Below are positions 34,126-42,159 of a stretch of 64,000 nt of DNA, one piece after another. The stretch is from Chitinophagaceae bacterium UBA7600. Its GTDB lineage: Bacteria > Bacteroidota > Bacteroidia > Chitinophagales > Chitinophagaceae. Under the pieces are notes generated by a model, which searched no databases, was not told the DNA's origin, and worked only from the letters and a program-made list of their open reading frames with translations. The position numbers and the translations under genes were made by a program. The stretch is taken from assembly GCA_002478885.1 (NCBI GenBank), contig DLKC01000001.1, forward strand, positions 1-64,000. The letters are read 5' to 3'. Position 1 is the stretch's first letter, and every line of letters starts with the position of its first letter.

Positions 34126-34569
34126 ATGAGAGGCGTAAACAGAGTAATGCTGATCGGGAATCTCGGTAAAGATCCGGACGTTCAATACCTGGAAGGTAAT
34201 ATAGCAGTTGCCAAATTTCCTTTAGCCACTACAGAGACTTACAAAGACAGAGCCGGCAAACTTATTTCACAAACAGAGTGGCACACCGTTGTATTATGGC
34301 GCGGCCTGGCAGAATTGGCACAAAAGTATCTTCACAAAGGAAGCCTGATATACGTAGAAGGGCGTTTACGCACCCGCAGTTGGGACGATAGAGAAGGAAA
34401 CAAAAAATTTGCAACTGAAATTGTTGGAGATAACCTGATCATGCTGGATAAAAGAAATGAAGGTGGCGGTTATCATGGAACCCCTGGTATTCCCGACGCC
34501 CATGAAACTTTTCCCGGTACAGAACTGCCGCCTTTGGGCGACGAACCCGCAGAAGGCCTTCCTTTTTAA
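34126..34569 (+). CDS. ssb: single-stranded DNA-binding protein
   Basis: The 147-aa protein has the SSB OB fold. It starts RGVNRVMLIGNLGKDPDVQY, has the core EWHTVVLWRGLAELAQKYLH (about 46-65), and YVEGRLRTRSWDDREGNKKF. A short flexible linker ends in the acidic tip EGLPF, equivalent to the DDIPF partner-binding tail of E. coli SSB. It coats single-stranded DNA in replication, repair and recombination. It lies 102 bp after mutY. A strong hairpin follows at 34601, separating it from gldE. Confidence 0.95.
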   Translation: MRGVNRVMLIGNLGKDPDVQYLEGNIAVAKFPLATTETYKDRAGKLISQTEWHTVVLWRGLAELAQKYLHKGSLIYVEGRLRTRSWDDREGNKKFATEIVGDNLIMLDKRNEGGGYHGTPGIPDAHETFPGTELPPLGDEPAEGLPF

Positions 34570-34600
34570 TATTCCATTTCCGAAAAAAATTATTTCTTTA

Positions 34601-34626
34601 CCGGCACGCTTTACAAAGCGTGCCGG
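34601..34626. other. 11-12 bp GC-rich hairpin between ssb and gldE
   Basis: CCGGCACGCTT (34601-34611) pairs perfectly with AAGCGTGCCGG (34616-34626). It lacks a T run, so termination would be weak or factor-assisted. A TAnnTTTG box begins 9 bp later. Confidence 0.6.
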
Positions 34627-34634
34627 TATAATGA

Positions 34635-34642
34635 TAGCTTTG
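34635..34642 (+). promoter_or_regulatory. possible -7 box of gldE
   Basis: TAGCTTTG matches TAnnTTTG exactly and ends 18 bp before the TTG start of gldE. The -33 region is taken up by the hairpin, so a standard TTTG is absent. Confidence 0.4.
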
Positions 34643-34660
34643 TAAAAAAAATTCATTCAT

Positions 34661-36016
34661 TTGGAAACTGTCGCGGCAACCCCCACTTCCGGTTTTAAAT
34701 TAGCGTATCTGGCTGTTATTGATCCTCAAGGTACAACCGTTCTGTTTATACTGTTGTTTGTGCTCATGTTTTTTTCATTCATCGTTTCCGGGGCAGAGGT
34801 AGCTTATTTTTCCCTTACCCATAAAGAGATCAACCTGCTAAAGACAAAACAGCAGCCTGCCTATAAAAGAGTGCTCGACCTGTTGGAACATCCTAAGCTC
34901 TTGCTGGCCTCACTTTTAATGGCCAATACCTTTACTAATATTTCCATCATTATCATTTCAAATATTCTGCTCGACGGCTTTTTTGACGCAGGTAGTTTTA
35001 TCGCCTTTCTCGCCAAGTTTGTTTTTATAACGATCTTGCTGGTGCTCTTTTGTGAAGTAATGCCGAAAATACTTGCGCGGCACAACAATATTCGCTACGC
35101 AAAAGATGTACTCGTAGCCTCAGTGGTAGAAGCAATGTTCTATCTTTTTAAAAGACCCGCAGGCTGGCTTGTGGCATATACAGACAGGCTTGAAAAACGG
35201 CTATCGGGCAAATCTGGCTCGTCTTACCGGATTGATGAAATTTATGACGCAATCGATATTACCACACCTGGTACAGATGAAAATTCAAACAAAGAAAAAG
35301 ATATCCTGAAAGGGATTGCCAAGTTCAGCAATATCACTGTTAAGCAGGTGATGAAAACAAGGCTTGATGTTTCGGGTATCGACCATAAAACGATTTTTAA
35401 AGACCTTGTGCGGAAAATAGAAGAGTTGCATTACAGCAGGCTGCCTGTTTATAAAGATGATCTTGACGAAGTGCTTGGCATTATTCACACAAAAGATGTG
35501 CTGCCTTATATTGACAGTCCCGACGATTTTGACTGGCATAAGTTAATGCGCCAGCCTTTTTTCGTACACGAATACAAACTTATAGAAGACCTTTTGAAAG
35601 AGTTTCAGGCAAAGCGCATTCACTTCGCAATCGTGGTAGATGAGTTTGGTGGCACAAGCGGCATCGTTACCATGGAAGACATTATCGAAGAGGTGATCGG
35701 CGAAATAAAAGATGAGTTTGACGAGGAAGAAAGCGGCTTTAAAAAACTCGATGAGTTCAATTATATCTTCGATGGGCATACCGGCATCACCGATGTTTGC
35801 AAGATGATGGAACTGCCCCTCGATACTTTTAATTCTGTAAAGGGCGAGAGTGACTCGCTTGCGGGACTGGTGCTCGAAATAGCCGGTGAAATACCCAAAG
35901 TGAACCAGGTTGCGAGCGCAGGCGACTTCGATTTTACTGTGCTGGAGACTGAAAAAAACAGGCTCAAAAAAATAAAAATATCCATCAGGCCGCAGGAAGA
36001 AGCATCAAAAAAATAA
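34661..36016 (+). CDS. gldE: gliding motility-associated protein GldE (DUF21/CBS/CorC)
   Basis: The 451-aa protein starts at a TTG; no ATG lies upstream of the first membrane helix. The DUF21 membrane domain (about 20-180) contains FIVSGAEVAYFSLTHKEINL and the CEVMPKILARHN motif. Two CBS domains (about 215-335) follow, including RLPVYKDDLDEVLGIIHTKD and VVDEFGGTSGIVTMEDIIEE, and then a CorC/HlyC domain (about 350-440). Proteins of this kind resemble magnesium or cobalt transport partners. In Bacteroidota the member beside gldD is called GldE and supports gliding and T9SS assembly. The gldD gene follows within 35 bp. It should be in the inner membrane. Confidence 0.9.
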   Translation: METVAATPTSGFKLAYLAVIDPQGTTVLFILLFVLMFFSFIVSGAEVAYFSLTHKEINLLKTKQQPAYKRVLDLLEHPKLLLASLLMANTFTNISIIIISNILLDGFFDAGSFIAFLAKFVFITILLVLFCEVMPKILARHNNIRYAKDVLVASVVEAMFYLFKRPAGWLVAYTDRLEKRLSGKSGSSYRIDEIYDAIDITTPGTDENSNKEKDILKGIAKFSNITVKQVMKTRLDVSGIDHKTIFKDLVRKIEELHYSRLPVYKDDLDEVLGIIHTKDVLPYIDSPDDFDWHKLMRQPFFVHEYKLIEDLLKEFQAKRIHFAIVVDEFGGTSGIVTMEDIIEEVIGEIKDEFDEEESGFKKLDEFNYIFDGHTGITDVCKMMELPLDTFNSVKGESDSLAGLVLEIAGEIPKVNQVASAGDFDFTVLETEKNRLKKIKISIRPQEEASKK

Positions 36017-36049
36017 AACTATTCAGTGATCAGCGAACCGAGTACCGTG

Positions 36050-36643
36050 ATGCATAAAAAATCTTTATTTCCATTCGCCTCTTTTTTTGTTGTTGCACTG
36101 CTGTTTTCCTGCAACAGTCCTTATGTGCCAAAGCCTGCGGGTTATTTTAAAATTGATATGCCGCAAAAGGCTTATCAAACCTACAATGAACCCGGCGTGC
36201 CTTACAGTTTCGAATATCCCTCGTATGCCCGCATCGTACGCGATACCAGTTTCTTTGGCGATGCGCCCGAAAACCCGTGGTGGATCAACATCGAATTTCC
36301 GCAGTTCAATAGCCGCATTTACGTAAGTTACAAACTCATCGGTCAGTATCAATTGGAGAAGCTGATCAATGATGCTTATAACATGACCAATAAGCAGTCT
36401 GTAAAAGCAAATTATATCAACGATTCGCTTATCAGCACTCAAAATGGTGTTCATGGAACTTTCTTCCATGTTGGTGGCGACGTTGCAACCGCCAACCAGT
36501 TCTTTCTTACGGATTCTACCAAAAATTTTCTTCGCGGTGCCTTGTATTTTGACACAACGCCCAACCAGGATTCTCTAAAGCCAGTCAACGATTTTCTTGT
36601 TGCAGATATGCTGCATCTCATCAACACGTTTAAGTGGAAATAG
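36050..36643 (+). CDS. gldD: gliding motility lipoprotein GldD
   Basis: From the ATG at 36050 the protein has 197 aa and a lipoprotein signal peptide with Cys21 (ALLFSC). A GTG eight codons earlier is less likely because it delays the signal peptide. The mature start YVPKPAGYFKIDMP and the block NPWWINIEFPQFNSRIYVSY are typical of GldD. GldD is an essential gliding lipoprotein in Flavobacterium and is needed for T9SS function. Its place directly after gldE and the presence of T9SS-sorted proteins in the window support the call. A repeat element begins 9 bp after its stop codon. Confidence 0.92.
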   Translation: MHKKSLFPFASFFVVALLFSCNSPYVPKPAGYFKIDMPQKAYQTYNEPGVPYSFEYPSYARIVRDTSFFGDAPENPWWINIEFPQFNSRIYVSYKLIGQYQLEKLINDAYNMTNKQSVKANYINDSLISTQNGVHGTFFHVGGDVATANQFFLTDSTKNFLRGALYFDTTPNQDSLKPVNDFLVADMLHLINTFKWK

Positions 36644-36651
36644 AATTTTTT

Positions 36652-36780
36652 AGCCCGGCTTTCGGTGCAAACATTGAGCCTTGGCTGCGTCGCACTCTTG
36701 TGCTTCCTGCTCGTAAAGGAACAAACAAGTTTGTTTTGCTGCCATGTGTTCAAGGCCCTGAAGAATGCGATGCAAGGAAC
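36652..36780 (+). repeat. palindromic repeat, left arm plus remnant of right arm
   Basis: GCCCGGCTTT begins 9 bp after gldD. The core is CTGCGTCGCACTCTTGTGC (36685-36703). GAATGCGATGCAA (36764-36776) is a decayed right arm. Confidence 0.8.
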
Positions 36781-36975
36781 GGTGTCACATGCACAAAGCT
36801 GGTCAATCATGTTGTATAGTTTTAGTTTCCATAGGAGTTTTAATGATTACCATGTTAACTCGTTCAAGAATCATATCTCGGTATTGATCAATATATCTTA
36901 AATAGAAATATTATTGGTATATTAGTCACCATTTTATTAGTCCGTTAGTCTTATACACCCCCATATAAAACCAAC
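36781..36975. other. AT-rich left edge of the TIR/STAND cassette
   Basis: About 195 bp, noticeably richer in A and T than its surroundings, separate the last housekeeping repeat from the first TIR gene. I see no RNA gene, no perfect TAnnTTTG box and no direct repeat that would mark an integration site. Confidence 0.4.
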
Positions 36976-37374
36976 ATGGATTTCGAAAAAGATATATTTA
37001 TCAGCTATGCGCATAATGATAATGTCTCGATTAATGGAGACGGCAGCGGCTGGGTTACCGATTTTCAGCACTCGTTAAAAACCAGGCTAACCCAGCTTTC
37101 AGGCAAAGTAATCAGCGTTTGGTTTGACGACAGATCGGATAACGATATTTTTGCTCCAGAAATAGAAGCGCAATTTCAGAAACTAAGAATCATGATTTGT
37201 ATTACAACTCCGCGTTATATAAAATCGGAGTGGAGCAGGCATGAAATAGACTCGTTTATTATTTCCAGCGGGCTGAACGGCGGTCTGGCTTTTGACGACA
37301 AATCTCGCATCATGAAAATTTTGAAAGGGCTTGTTCCCATAGGATGTCAAACTGAATCTTTAAGGTTTAATTAA
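36976..37374 (+). CDS. truncated TIR-domain protein
   Basis: The 132-aa product consists of a TIR domain and little else. It begins KDIFISYAHND (the first TIR strand), has VWFDDRSDND in the second motif, and keeps the putative NAD-cleaving glutamate Glu90 in SEWSRHE. It is collinear with the N-terminal domain of the next gene for about 115 residues, then diverges (ILKGLVPIGCQTESLRFN) and stops. It is therefore a shortened paralogue lacking the rest of the TIR domain and all later domains. Whether it is active, a regulator or a decaying copy cannot be told. It lies in the same direction as the four-gene run that starts 229 bp downstream. Confidence 0.7.
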   Translation: MDFEKDIFISYAHNDNVSINGDGSGWVTDFQHSLKTRLTQLSGKVISVWFDDRSDNDIFAPEIEAQFQKLRIMICITTPRYIKSEWSRHEIDSFIISSGLNGGLAFDDKSRIMKILKGLVPIGCQTESLRFN

Positions 37375-37603
37375 TCAGCTGATTGGAAAATTAAATTAGA
37401 GCACTCATGCCGGCAGGCATCAGGCCGTGACGAAATAATAGAATGGCAACCGACATTAACGAAAAGGTAAAAGTGAAAGCTGCTGTGCTGCTACCTTCTT
37501 ATAAAAGCCCTGCAAGGCAATACTTTGGCAAATGCATAAAATGTTTGGGACGGTTTAAAAATGCTCAGTCCCTTTAATACCGGTACATAATTCTTCAACA
37601 GCT
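37375..37603. other. gap between tandem TIR genes
   Basis: These 229 bp contain a perfect palindrome, AATCAGCTGATT (37373-37384), that overlaps the stop codon of the short TIR gene, and a small inverted repeat ATGCCGGCAGGCAT near 37407. A 44-codon frame (37443-37577) has no recognisable product. The stretch may be the remains of the lost 3' part of the first TIR gene, but I cannot align it. Confidence 0.4.
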
Positions 37604-39178
37604 ATGGAATTTCAACAAGATATTTTTATCAGTTATGCTCACAATGATGATCATGCATTAACGGACGATGAGAAAGGATGGATAAGCAATTTTCATAATA
37701 CGCTTAAGGTTATGGTCATGGAAAAACTTGGGGTCGAGCCTAAAATCTGGCGCGACAACAGTTTACAAGGCAACGATTATTTTACGCCTGAAATAGAACA
37801 GAATTTTCAAAAATCAAAGGTGATGGTTTCTGTAATTACACCACGATATATCCAGTCAGGCTGGTGTAAAAAAGAAGTTACCGAATTTTTCAAAGCGGCG
37901 GATCTCAATGGAGGCGTTAAAATTGAAAACAAGGCACGGATTTTCAAAGTAATAAAAACCCGCGTAAATTATGACTCATTGCCTGAAGTTATTAAGCCAA
38001 TCTTATCGTATGAATTTTATACCATAGATGAAAATGGCAGGCCTAAAGAATTTAATAAAATTTTTGGCCCCCAGATGGAGCAGCTTTATTTTTCAAAATT
38101 GAATGATTTGGCATGGGATATTGTTTCTTTAATAGAAATAATGAATGCGAAAGGAACACAGCAAACAAATATTGGCTCAACTATCAAAGGGAATAATAGT
38201 GGACGGACAATTTATCTTGCGGAGACTTCTTATGATTTAAAGGACAACCGTGACAATATTAAAAGAGAGCTTGAGTCAAACGGCTTCATCGTGTTGCCAA
38301 ACAAAGTCATTGAGAATTTTGAGGAAGTTTATAAGAATGAGGTAGCGGCTTTTTTGGAAGATTGCACTCTGTCTATACATCTTGTTGGGAGCACGTATGG
38401 ATCAATTCCTGACGGATCAACAGATAAGAGATCGATCATTGAAATTCAAAATGATCTTGCTGCATCAAAATGCAAAGCAAATGGACTTAGGCGATTGATA
38501 TGGGTACCTTTACCTCCCAAGCCTATAGAAGACCCGCAATTGATTGATTTTATCGATCGGTTAAAACATAAGGAAGATTTGCAGAATGGATCAGATTTGT
38601 TAGCTGGTAACCTGGAAGATTTCAAATTTGCAATTTTTGACACCATCAGAAAACTTGACGCTGCCGACAAAGAAAAAAGAGAAAAAGATGCGGAAATTGA
38701 AAAAGCAAAGGCAGATGCTGAAAGTGCAGAGAGCGCAGCTACTGCGGCAATTGCAAGTGTTAACGACGATGAGCAAAAAACTGTGTTCATCATTTGCGAT
38801 GAACGTGATAAAGACAGTATTAACGAAATTCGAAAATTTCTTAAATCTTCAGGCTTGTATGTTGATCGAATGTCTTTTGATGGAAACGATGAGGAGAAGC
38901 GAAATGCATATAATGCAAGCATGCGTGATTGTGATGCCGTTGTGATCTATTATGGGCAAGGCAGCGAAAGTTGGTTGAAAGCCAAAATTGGCGAGGTGAG
39001 GCGAAAGCCCACTCTGCCAGAAGCCCGTAAGCTTAAAGTCGCAATGATCTATAAAGGGGAACCTTCCACATCCTTAAAAAGCGATTACGATGATGCCCCT
39101 CCTGGCTTCCTGGTAGAAGGCGGCTCATCCAGTTTCAAAGAAGATTCGTTTGACGATTTTATAAAAAAATTAAAGTAA
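37604..39178 (+). CDS. TIR / middle domain / TIR-like multidomain protein
   Basis: The 524-aa cytoplasmic protein has four parts. Residues 1-175 form a TIR domain starting DIFISYAHND, with Glu91 in SGWCKKE as the candidate NAD-cleaving residue. Residues 200-320 form a DUF4062-like domain (RTIYLAETSYDLKDNRDNIK, then CTLSIHLVGSTYGSIPDGS). Residues 352-388 are an alanine and glutamate-rich coiled coil. Residues 391-524 form a second, more distant TIR-like fold (KTVFIICDERDKDSINEIR, then DCDAVVIYYGQGSESWLKAK). Bacterial TIR domains usually cut NAD or make signal nucleotides from it in defence. The STAND ATPase gene starts 13 bp downstream, suggesting a sensor-effector pair. Domain borders are approximate. 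Confidence 0.8.
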   Translation: MEFQQDIFISYAHNDDHALTDDEKGWISNFHNTLKVMVMEKLGVEPKIWRDNSLQGNDYFTPEIEQNFQKSKVMVSVITPRYIQSGWCKKEVTEFFKAADLNGGVKIENKARIFKVIKTRVNYDSLPEVIKPILSYEFYTIDENGRPKEFNKIFGPQMEQLYFSKLNDLAWDIVSLIEIMNAKGTQQTNIGSTIKGNNSGRTIYLAETSYDLKDNRDNIKRELESNGFIVLPNKVIENFEEVYKNEVAAFLEDCTLSIHLVGSTYGSIPDGSTDKRSIIEIQNDLAASKCKANGLRRLIWVPLPPKPIEDPQLIDFIDRLKHKEDLQNGSDLLAGNLEDFKFAIFDTIRKLDAADKEKREKDAEIEKAKADAESAESAATAAIASVNDDEQKTVFIICDERDKDSINEIRKFLKSSGLYVDRMSFDGNDEEKRNAYNASMRDCDAVVIYYGQGSESWLKAKIGEVRRKPTLPEARKLKVAMIYKGEPSTSLKSDYDDAPPGFLVEGGSSSFKEDSFDDFIKKLK

Positions 39179-39191
39179 TACAATCCGTCTT

Positions 39192-42155
39192 ATGGGCATC
39201 GAGCTTATTAATCCTTTTGTCGGTTTACGCGCTTTTGAGAAAGACGAAGATTATTTATTTTTTGGAAGAGCTCCCGAAATCAATGACCTGCTGAAAAAAT
39301 TTGCCCACAGCCGCTTTCTTGCTGTTATCGGTTCTTCGGGAAGCGGGAAATCGTCGTTGGTAAAATCGGGTTTAATACCGGCCATACATAGCGGATTTCT
39401 TTCATCTGGTCACGATTGGCATGTTGTGGAAATGCGTCCCGGCGACAAACCAATTTCCAATCTGGCTGAAGCACTAACACATAAAAGCGTCTTATATAAT
39501 TCAGAAAAAACGGATGATGGAATCCCTTATCAAGCTATTATCGAATCTTCACTCAGGCGCAGTTCGAACGGGTTGGTACAAGTTTATAAAGATGCTCATC
39601 TGCCAGCTAATGAAAATCTGCTAATTGTAGTTGATCAGTTTGAAGAATTATTTCGATTCCGCCGATATGAAAAAGAAAATAACCTGGGGAAAAGCGATGC
39701 AACACATTTTATCCAGTTACTCCTGGCTGCGGCGCAACAAAAGGAATGTCTTATTTATGTTTTGTTAACCATGCGTTCGGACTTTTTGGGAGATTGCGCG
39801 GAATTTCGTGGGCTACCTGAAGCCATTAACCTGGGGCAATATCTTGTACCCCGGATGACACGTGAACAAATTCGCGAAGCGATTACTATGCCTGTCGCGG
39901 TGAGCATGGCTACCATCACTCAACGCCTAGTTACAAGATTATTAAATGATATCAATAACGATACCGATCAATTGCCCGTAATGCAACATGCCATGATGCG
40001 CACCTGGAATACATGGTATGAGAGAAAGCAATTGAACACACCTATCGATTTCGCCGATTATGAACAGATTGGCACTATGGAAAAGGCTTTGTCGCAACAC
40101 GCCGATGAGGCCTATGAGGATTTAACGATTGAAGGTGACGATATTAGAACAGTAAAACTTCAGCGGATATGCGAGTTAATGTTTAAAGCATTAACTGATA
40201 AGGCTGCTGATGTGCGGGGTGTTCGCAGACCCCAAAAAATACAATATATCTCAAATCTTATTAAAGCTACTAAGAAAGACGTTATCCAGGTAGTGGATGT
40301 TTTTAGAAAGCCCGGGCGTACATTTTTAATTGCTACGCCTAATAGTGACGCATTAACGGGGGAATCAATTATCGATATTTCGCACGAAAGTTTAATGCGT
40401 AAATGGGAACGCCTGGTGAAATGGACCGAGGATGAAGCTGTGAAATTAGGTACGTTTCGCAGGCTGGCAGAAGATGCTAAGAATGAAGAAAGAGATGGAT
40501 TAAATGTTGGACCGAAACTCCAGGCAGGGTTGGACTGGCTAAAAGAATTTAATGGTGATGTAGAATTGGTAAAATTATGGGTCTCAGGGTTTAATAATGG
40601 TCTTAATATTGAGCAGCAGCAACAGCAAGTGGATCTGGCTCTTGACTTTCTTCAGAGAAGCAACGGAAAAGCGATTGAAGTTGAAAAAGAAACGCAACGT
40701 TTGCGTAAACTAGAACAGGATAAAAAGGAAGACGATGCAAAACGGGAAAAAGAGGAAGAAGCACGGAGGCGAAAAAATAAAATTTTGCTGGCAATAATTG
40801 CGACACTTATAGTTTTTGTTTTTGCAGGTTCCTGGGCGTTGGTCGTGATTAAACACCAAAAGGATGCTGCACAACAGAGTGCGATAGAGGCAGACTATTC
40901 AGCCCGGGTTGCAGAAAGGGAAAGAACGCGCGCCCAGTCTGAAGCTGAATTAGCGCGAATTTCGGCAAATGAAGCTAAGAAGCAGAAGCATATTGCAGAC
41001 AGTTTAAAAGGTTTGGCAACTGATTCCGCAAACTATGCCAGGGCACAAAAAGACAGTGCTGATATCCAAAAGGGCATTGCCCTAAATCAAAAAAGCCTGG
41101 CCGAGAACAACAAGATAGAAGCGGACAAACAGAGAAAGATAGCAACTAGGCAGAACATCCTGACCGCGCCAAATGAATATGCGCGTTTGATACGGGAAGT
41201 ACCAACGGAGGCCACTAAGATTAGTAAGGATACTTTTGATTACAAACTCATTGCGTACTGTAATCACCTGGACAACCTGGAATCATTGACTAAAGCCCTT
41301 GATAACAACAATATGCCTTTAAAAAGCTACTATTCTCTTAAAGAGAAATTGTATAACAATAATGACCTGTACGAAAAGCTATATTTTACTCTTAAAAAAT
41401 ATAACAAGGGAGAGATTGCTGCCGGGGTTAGTACAGACCCCAATGATGAAAAGCTAGGGATACCTTTAAACATTACTGCTAATTCTGTTAATACAGTCGC
41501 CGTAGCAGAATTGGGTAATAGGGTAACAGCGTCGGCCAGCAATAAAGTTGATCGTATAAATTTATGTGCAACTACTGATAATTTTATTTATGTATACCGG
41601 GACGGTAGCGATGGAAAGCCTTTTTTGGAGAACCGCATAGCAACGGGAGTAAAAATTACAGCATTGGATTATAATGAAAATGGAGATATTATTTATTTTG
41701 GAACTGTAAACGGAGATATAGGCTTTATAAAATATAAAAGCGACAATAAGAACCAACCGGTTTTTCAGAATTCACTTTATTCAAAAATTACAGCTACAAA
41801 GTTCTTTGTCGAAAATGGGCATTCTTATCTGCTTGTTGCAGGCTTGAGAAGCCGGCCAGTTGTTTTTTTACTAAATGCAGATTATTTGCTGCCTGGCAAA
41901 AATCTTGGTGGTAATGTCTACCCGGAAAAAATAAGCAACGACGTACTGTACGCCGAATATGACAAAGAAATCAAAAGGATAAAACTTTTTACAAAGCCTG
42001 CTTCTGAGAACAGGATCATAACATATTTGTGGAATCCTTTTAGCGTAGATCTGCTGAACAGTTTAAAAAAAATCATGCAGGTGGATCCAACAGGCATTAA
42101 TCGTAACAAACTGGTCGATCTGATGAGCAGACAACCCGAAATCAAAATCTATTAA
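39192..42155 (+). CDS. nSTAND1-type NTPase with TM segment and propeller-like C-terminus
   Basis: The 987-aa protein begins NPFVGLRAFEKDEDYLFFGR, the usual entry to nSTAND1 ATPases. Walker A is GSSGSGKS (47-54) and Walker B is LLIVVDQFEELF (143-154). MRSDFLGDCAEF (194-205) and a winged-helix region ending ISHESLMRKWERL (396-408) complete the module. A charged coiled coil (about 475-530) leads to one membrane segment (531-553), then a second long coiled coil (555-655). The last 300 residues are beta-rich with weak propeller repeats (KITALDYNENGDIIYFGTVN). STAND proteins oligomerise on sensing a trigger. Here the ATPase would be cytoplasmic and the propeller periplasmic. The next gene starts 4 bp later. 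Confidence 0.85.
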   Translation: MGIELINPFVGLRAFEKDEDYLFFGRAPEINDLLKKFAHSRFLAVIGSSGSGKSSLVKSGLIPAIHSGFLSSGHDWHVVEMRPGDKPISNLAEALTHKSVLYNSEKTDDGIPYQAIIESSLRRSSNGLVQVYKDAHLPANENLLIVVDQFEELFRFRRYEKENNLGKSDATHFIQLLLAAAQQKECLIYVLLTMRSDFLGDCAEFRGLPEAINLGQYLVPRMTREQIREAITMPVAVSMATITQRLVTRLLNDINNDTDQLPVMQHAMMRTWNTWYERKQLNTPIDFADYEQIGTMEKALSQHADEAYEDLTIEGDDIRTVKLQRICELMFKALTDKAADVRGVRRPQKIQYISNLIKATKKDVIQVVDVFRKPGRTFLIATPNSDALTGESIIDISHESLMRKWERLVKWTEDEAVKLGTFRRLAEDAKNEERDGLNVGPKLQAGLDWLKEFNGDVELVKLWVSGFNNGLNIEQQQQQVDLALDFLQRSNGKAIEVEKETQRLRKLEQDKKEDDAKREKEEEARRRKNKILLAIIATLIVFVFAGSWALVVIKHQKDAAQQSAIEADYSARVAERERTRAQSEAELARISANEAKKQKHIADSLKGLATDSANYARAQKDSADIQKGIALNQKSLAENNKIEADKQRKIATRQNILTAPNEYARLIREVPTEATKISKDTFDYKLIAYCNHLDNLESLTKALDNNNMPLKSYYSLKEKLYNNNDLYEKLYFTLKKYNKGEIAAGVSTDPNDEKLGIPLNITANSVNTVAVAELGNRVTASASNKVDRINLCATTDNFIYVYRDGSDGKPFLENRIATGVKITALDYNENGDIIYFGTVNGDIGFIKYKSDNKNQPVFQNSLYSKITATKFFVENGHSYLLVAGLRSRPVVFLLNADYLLPGKNLGGNVYPEKISNDVLYAEYDKEIKRIKLFTKPASENRIITYLWNPFSVDLLNSLKKIMQVDPTGINRNKLVDLMSRQPEIKIY

Positions 42156-42159
42156 GAAA

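Noticed and set aside
37443..37577. 44-codon frame between the two TIR genes
   Set aside because: No similarity to the missing part of the TIR protein, no ribosome site and no motif; too short to support.
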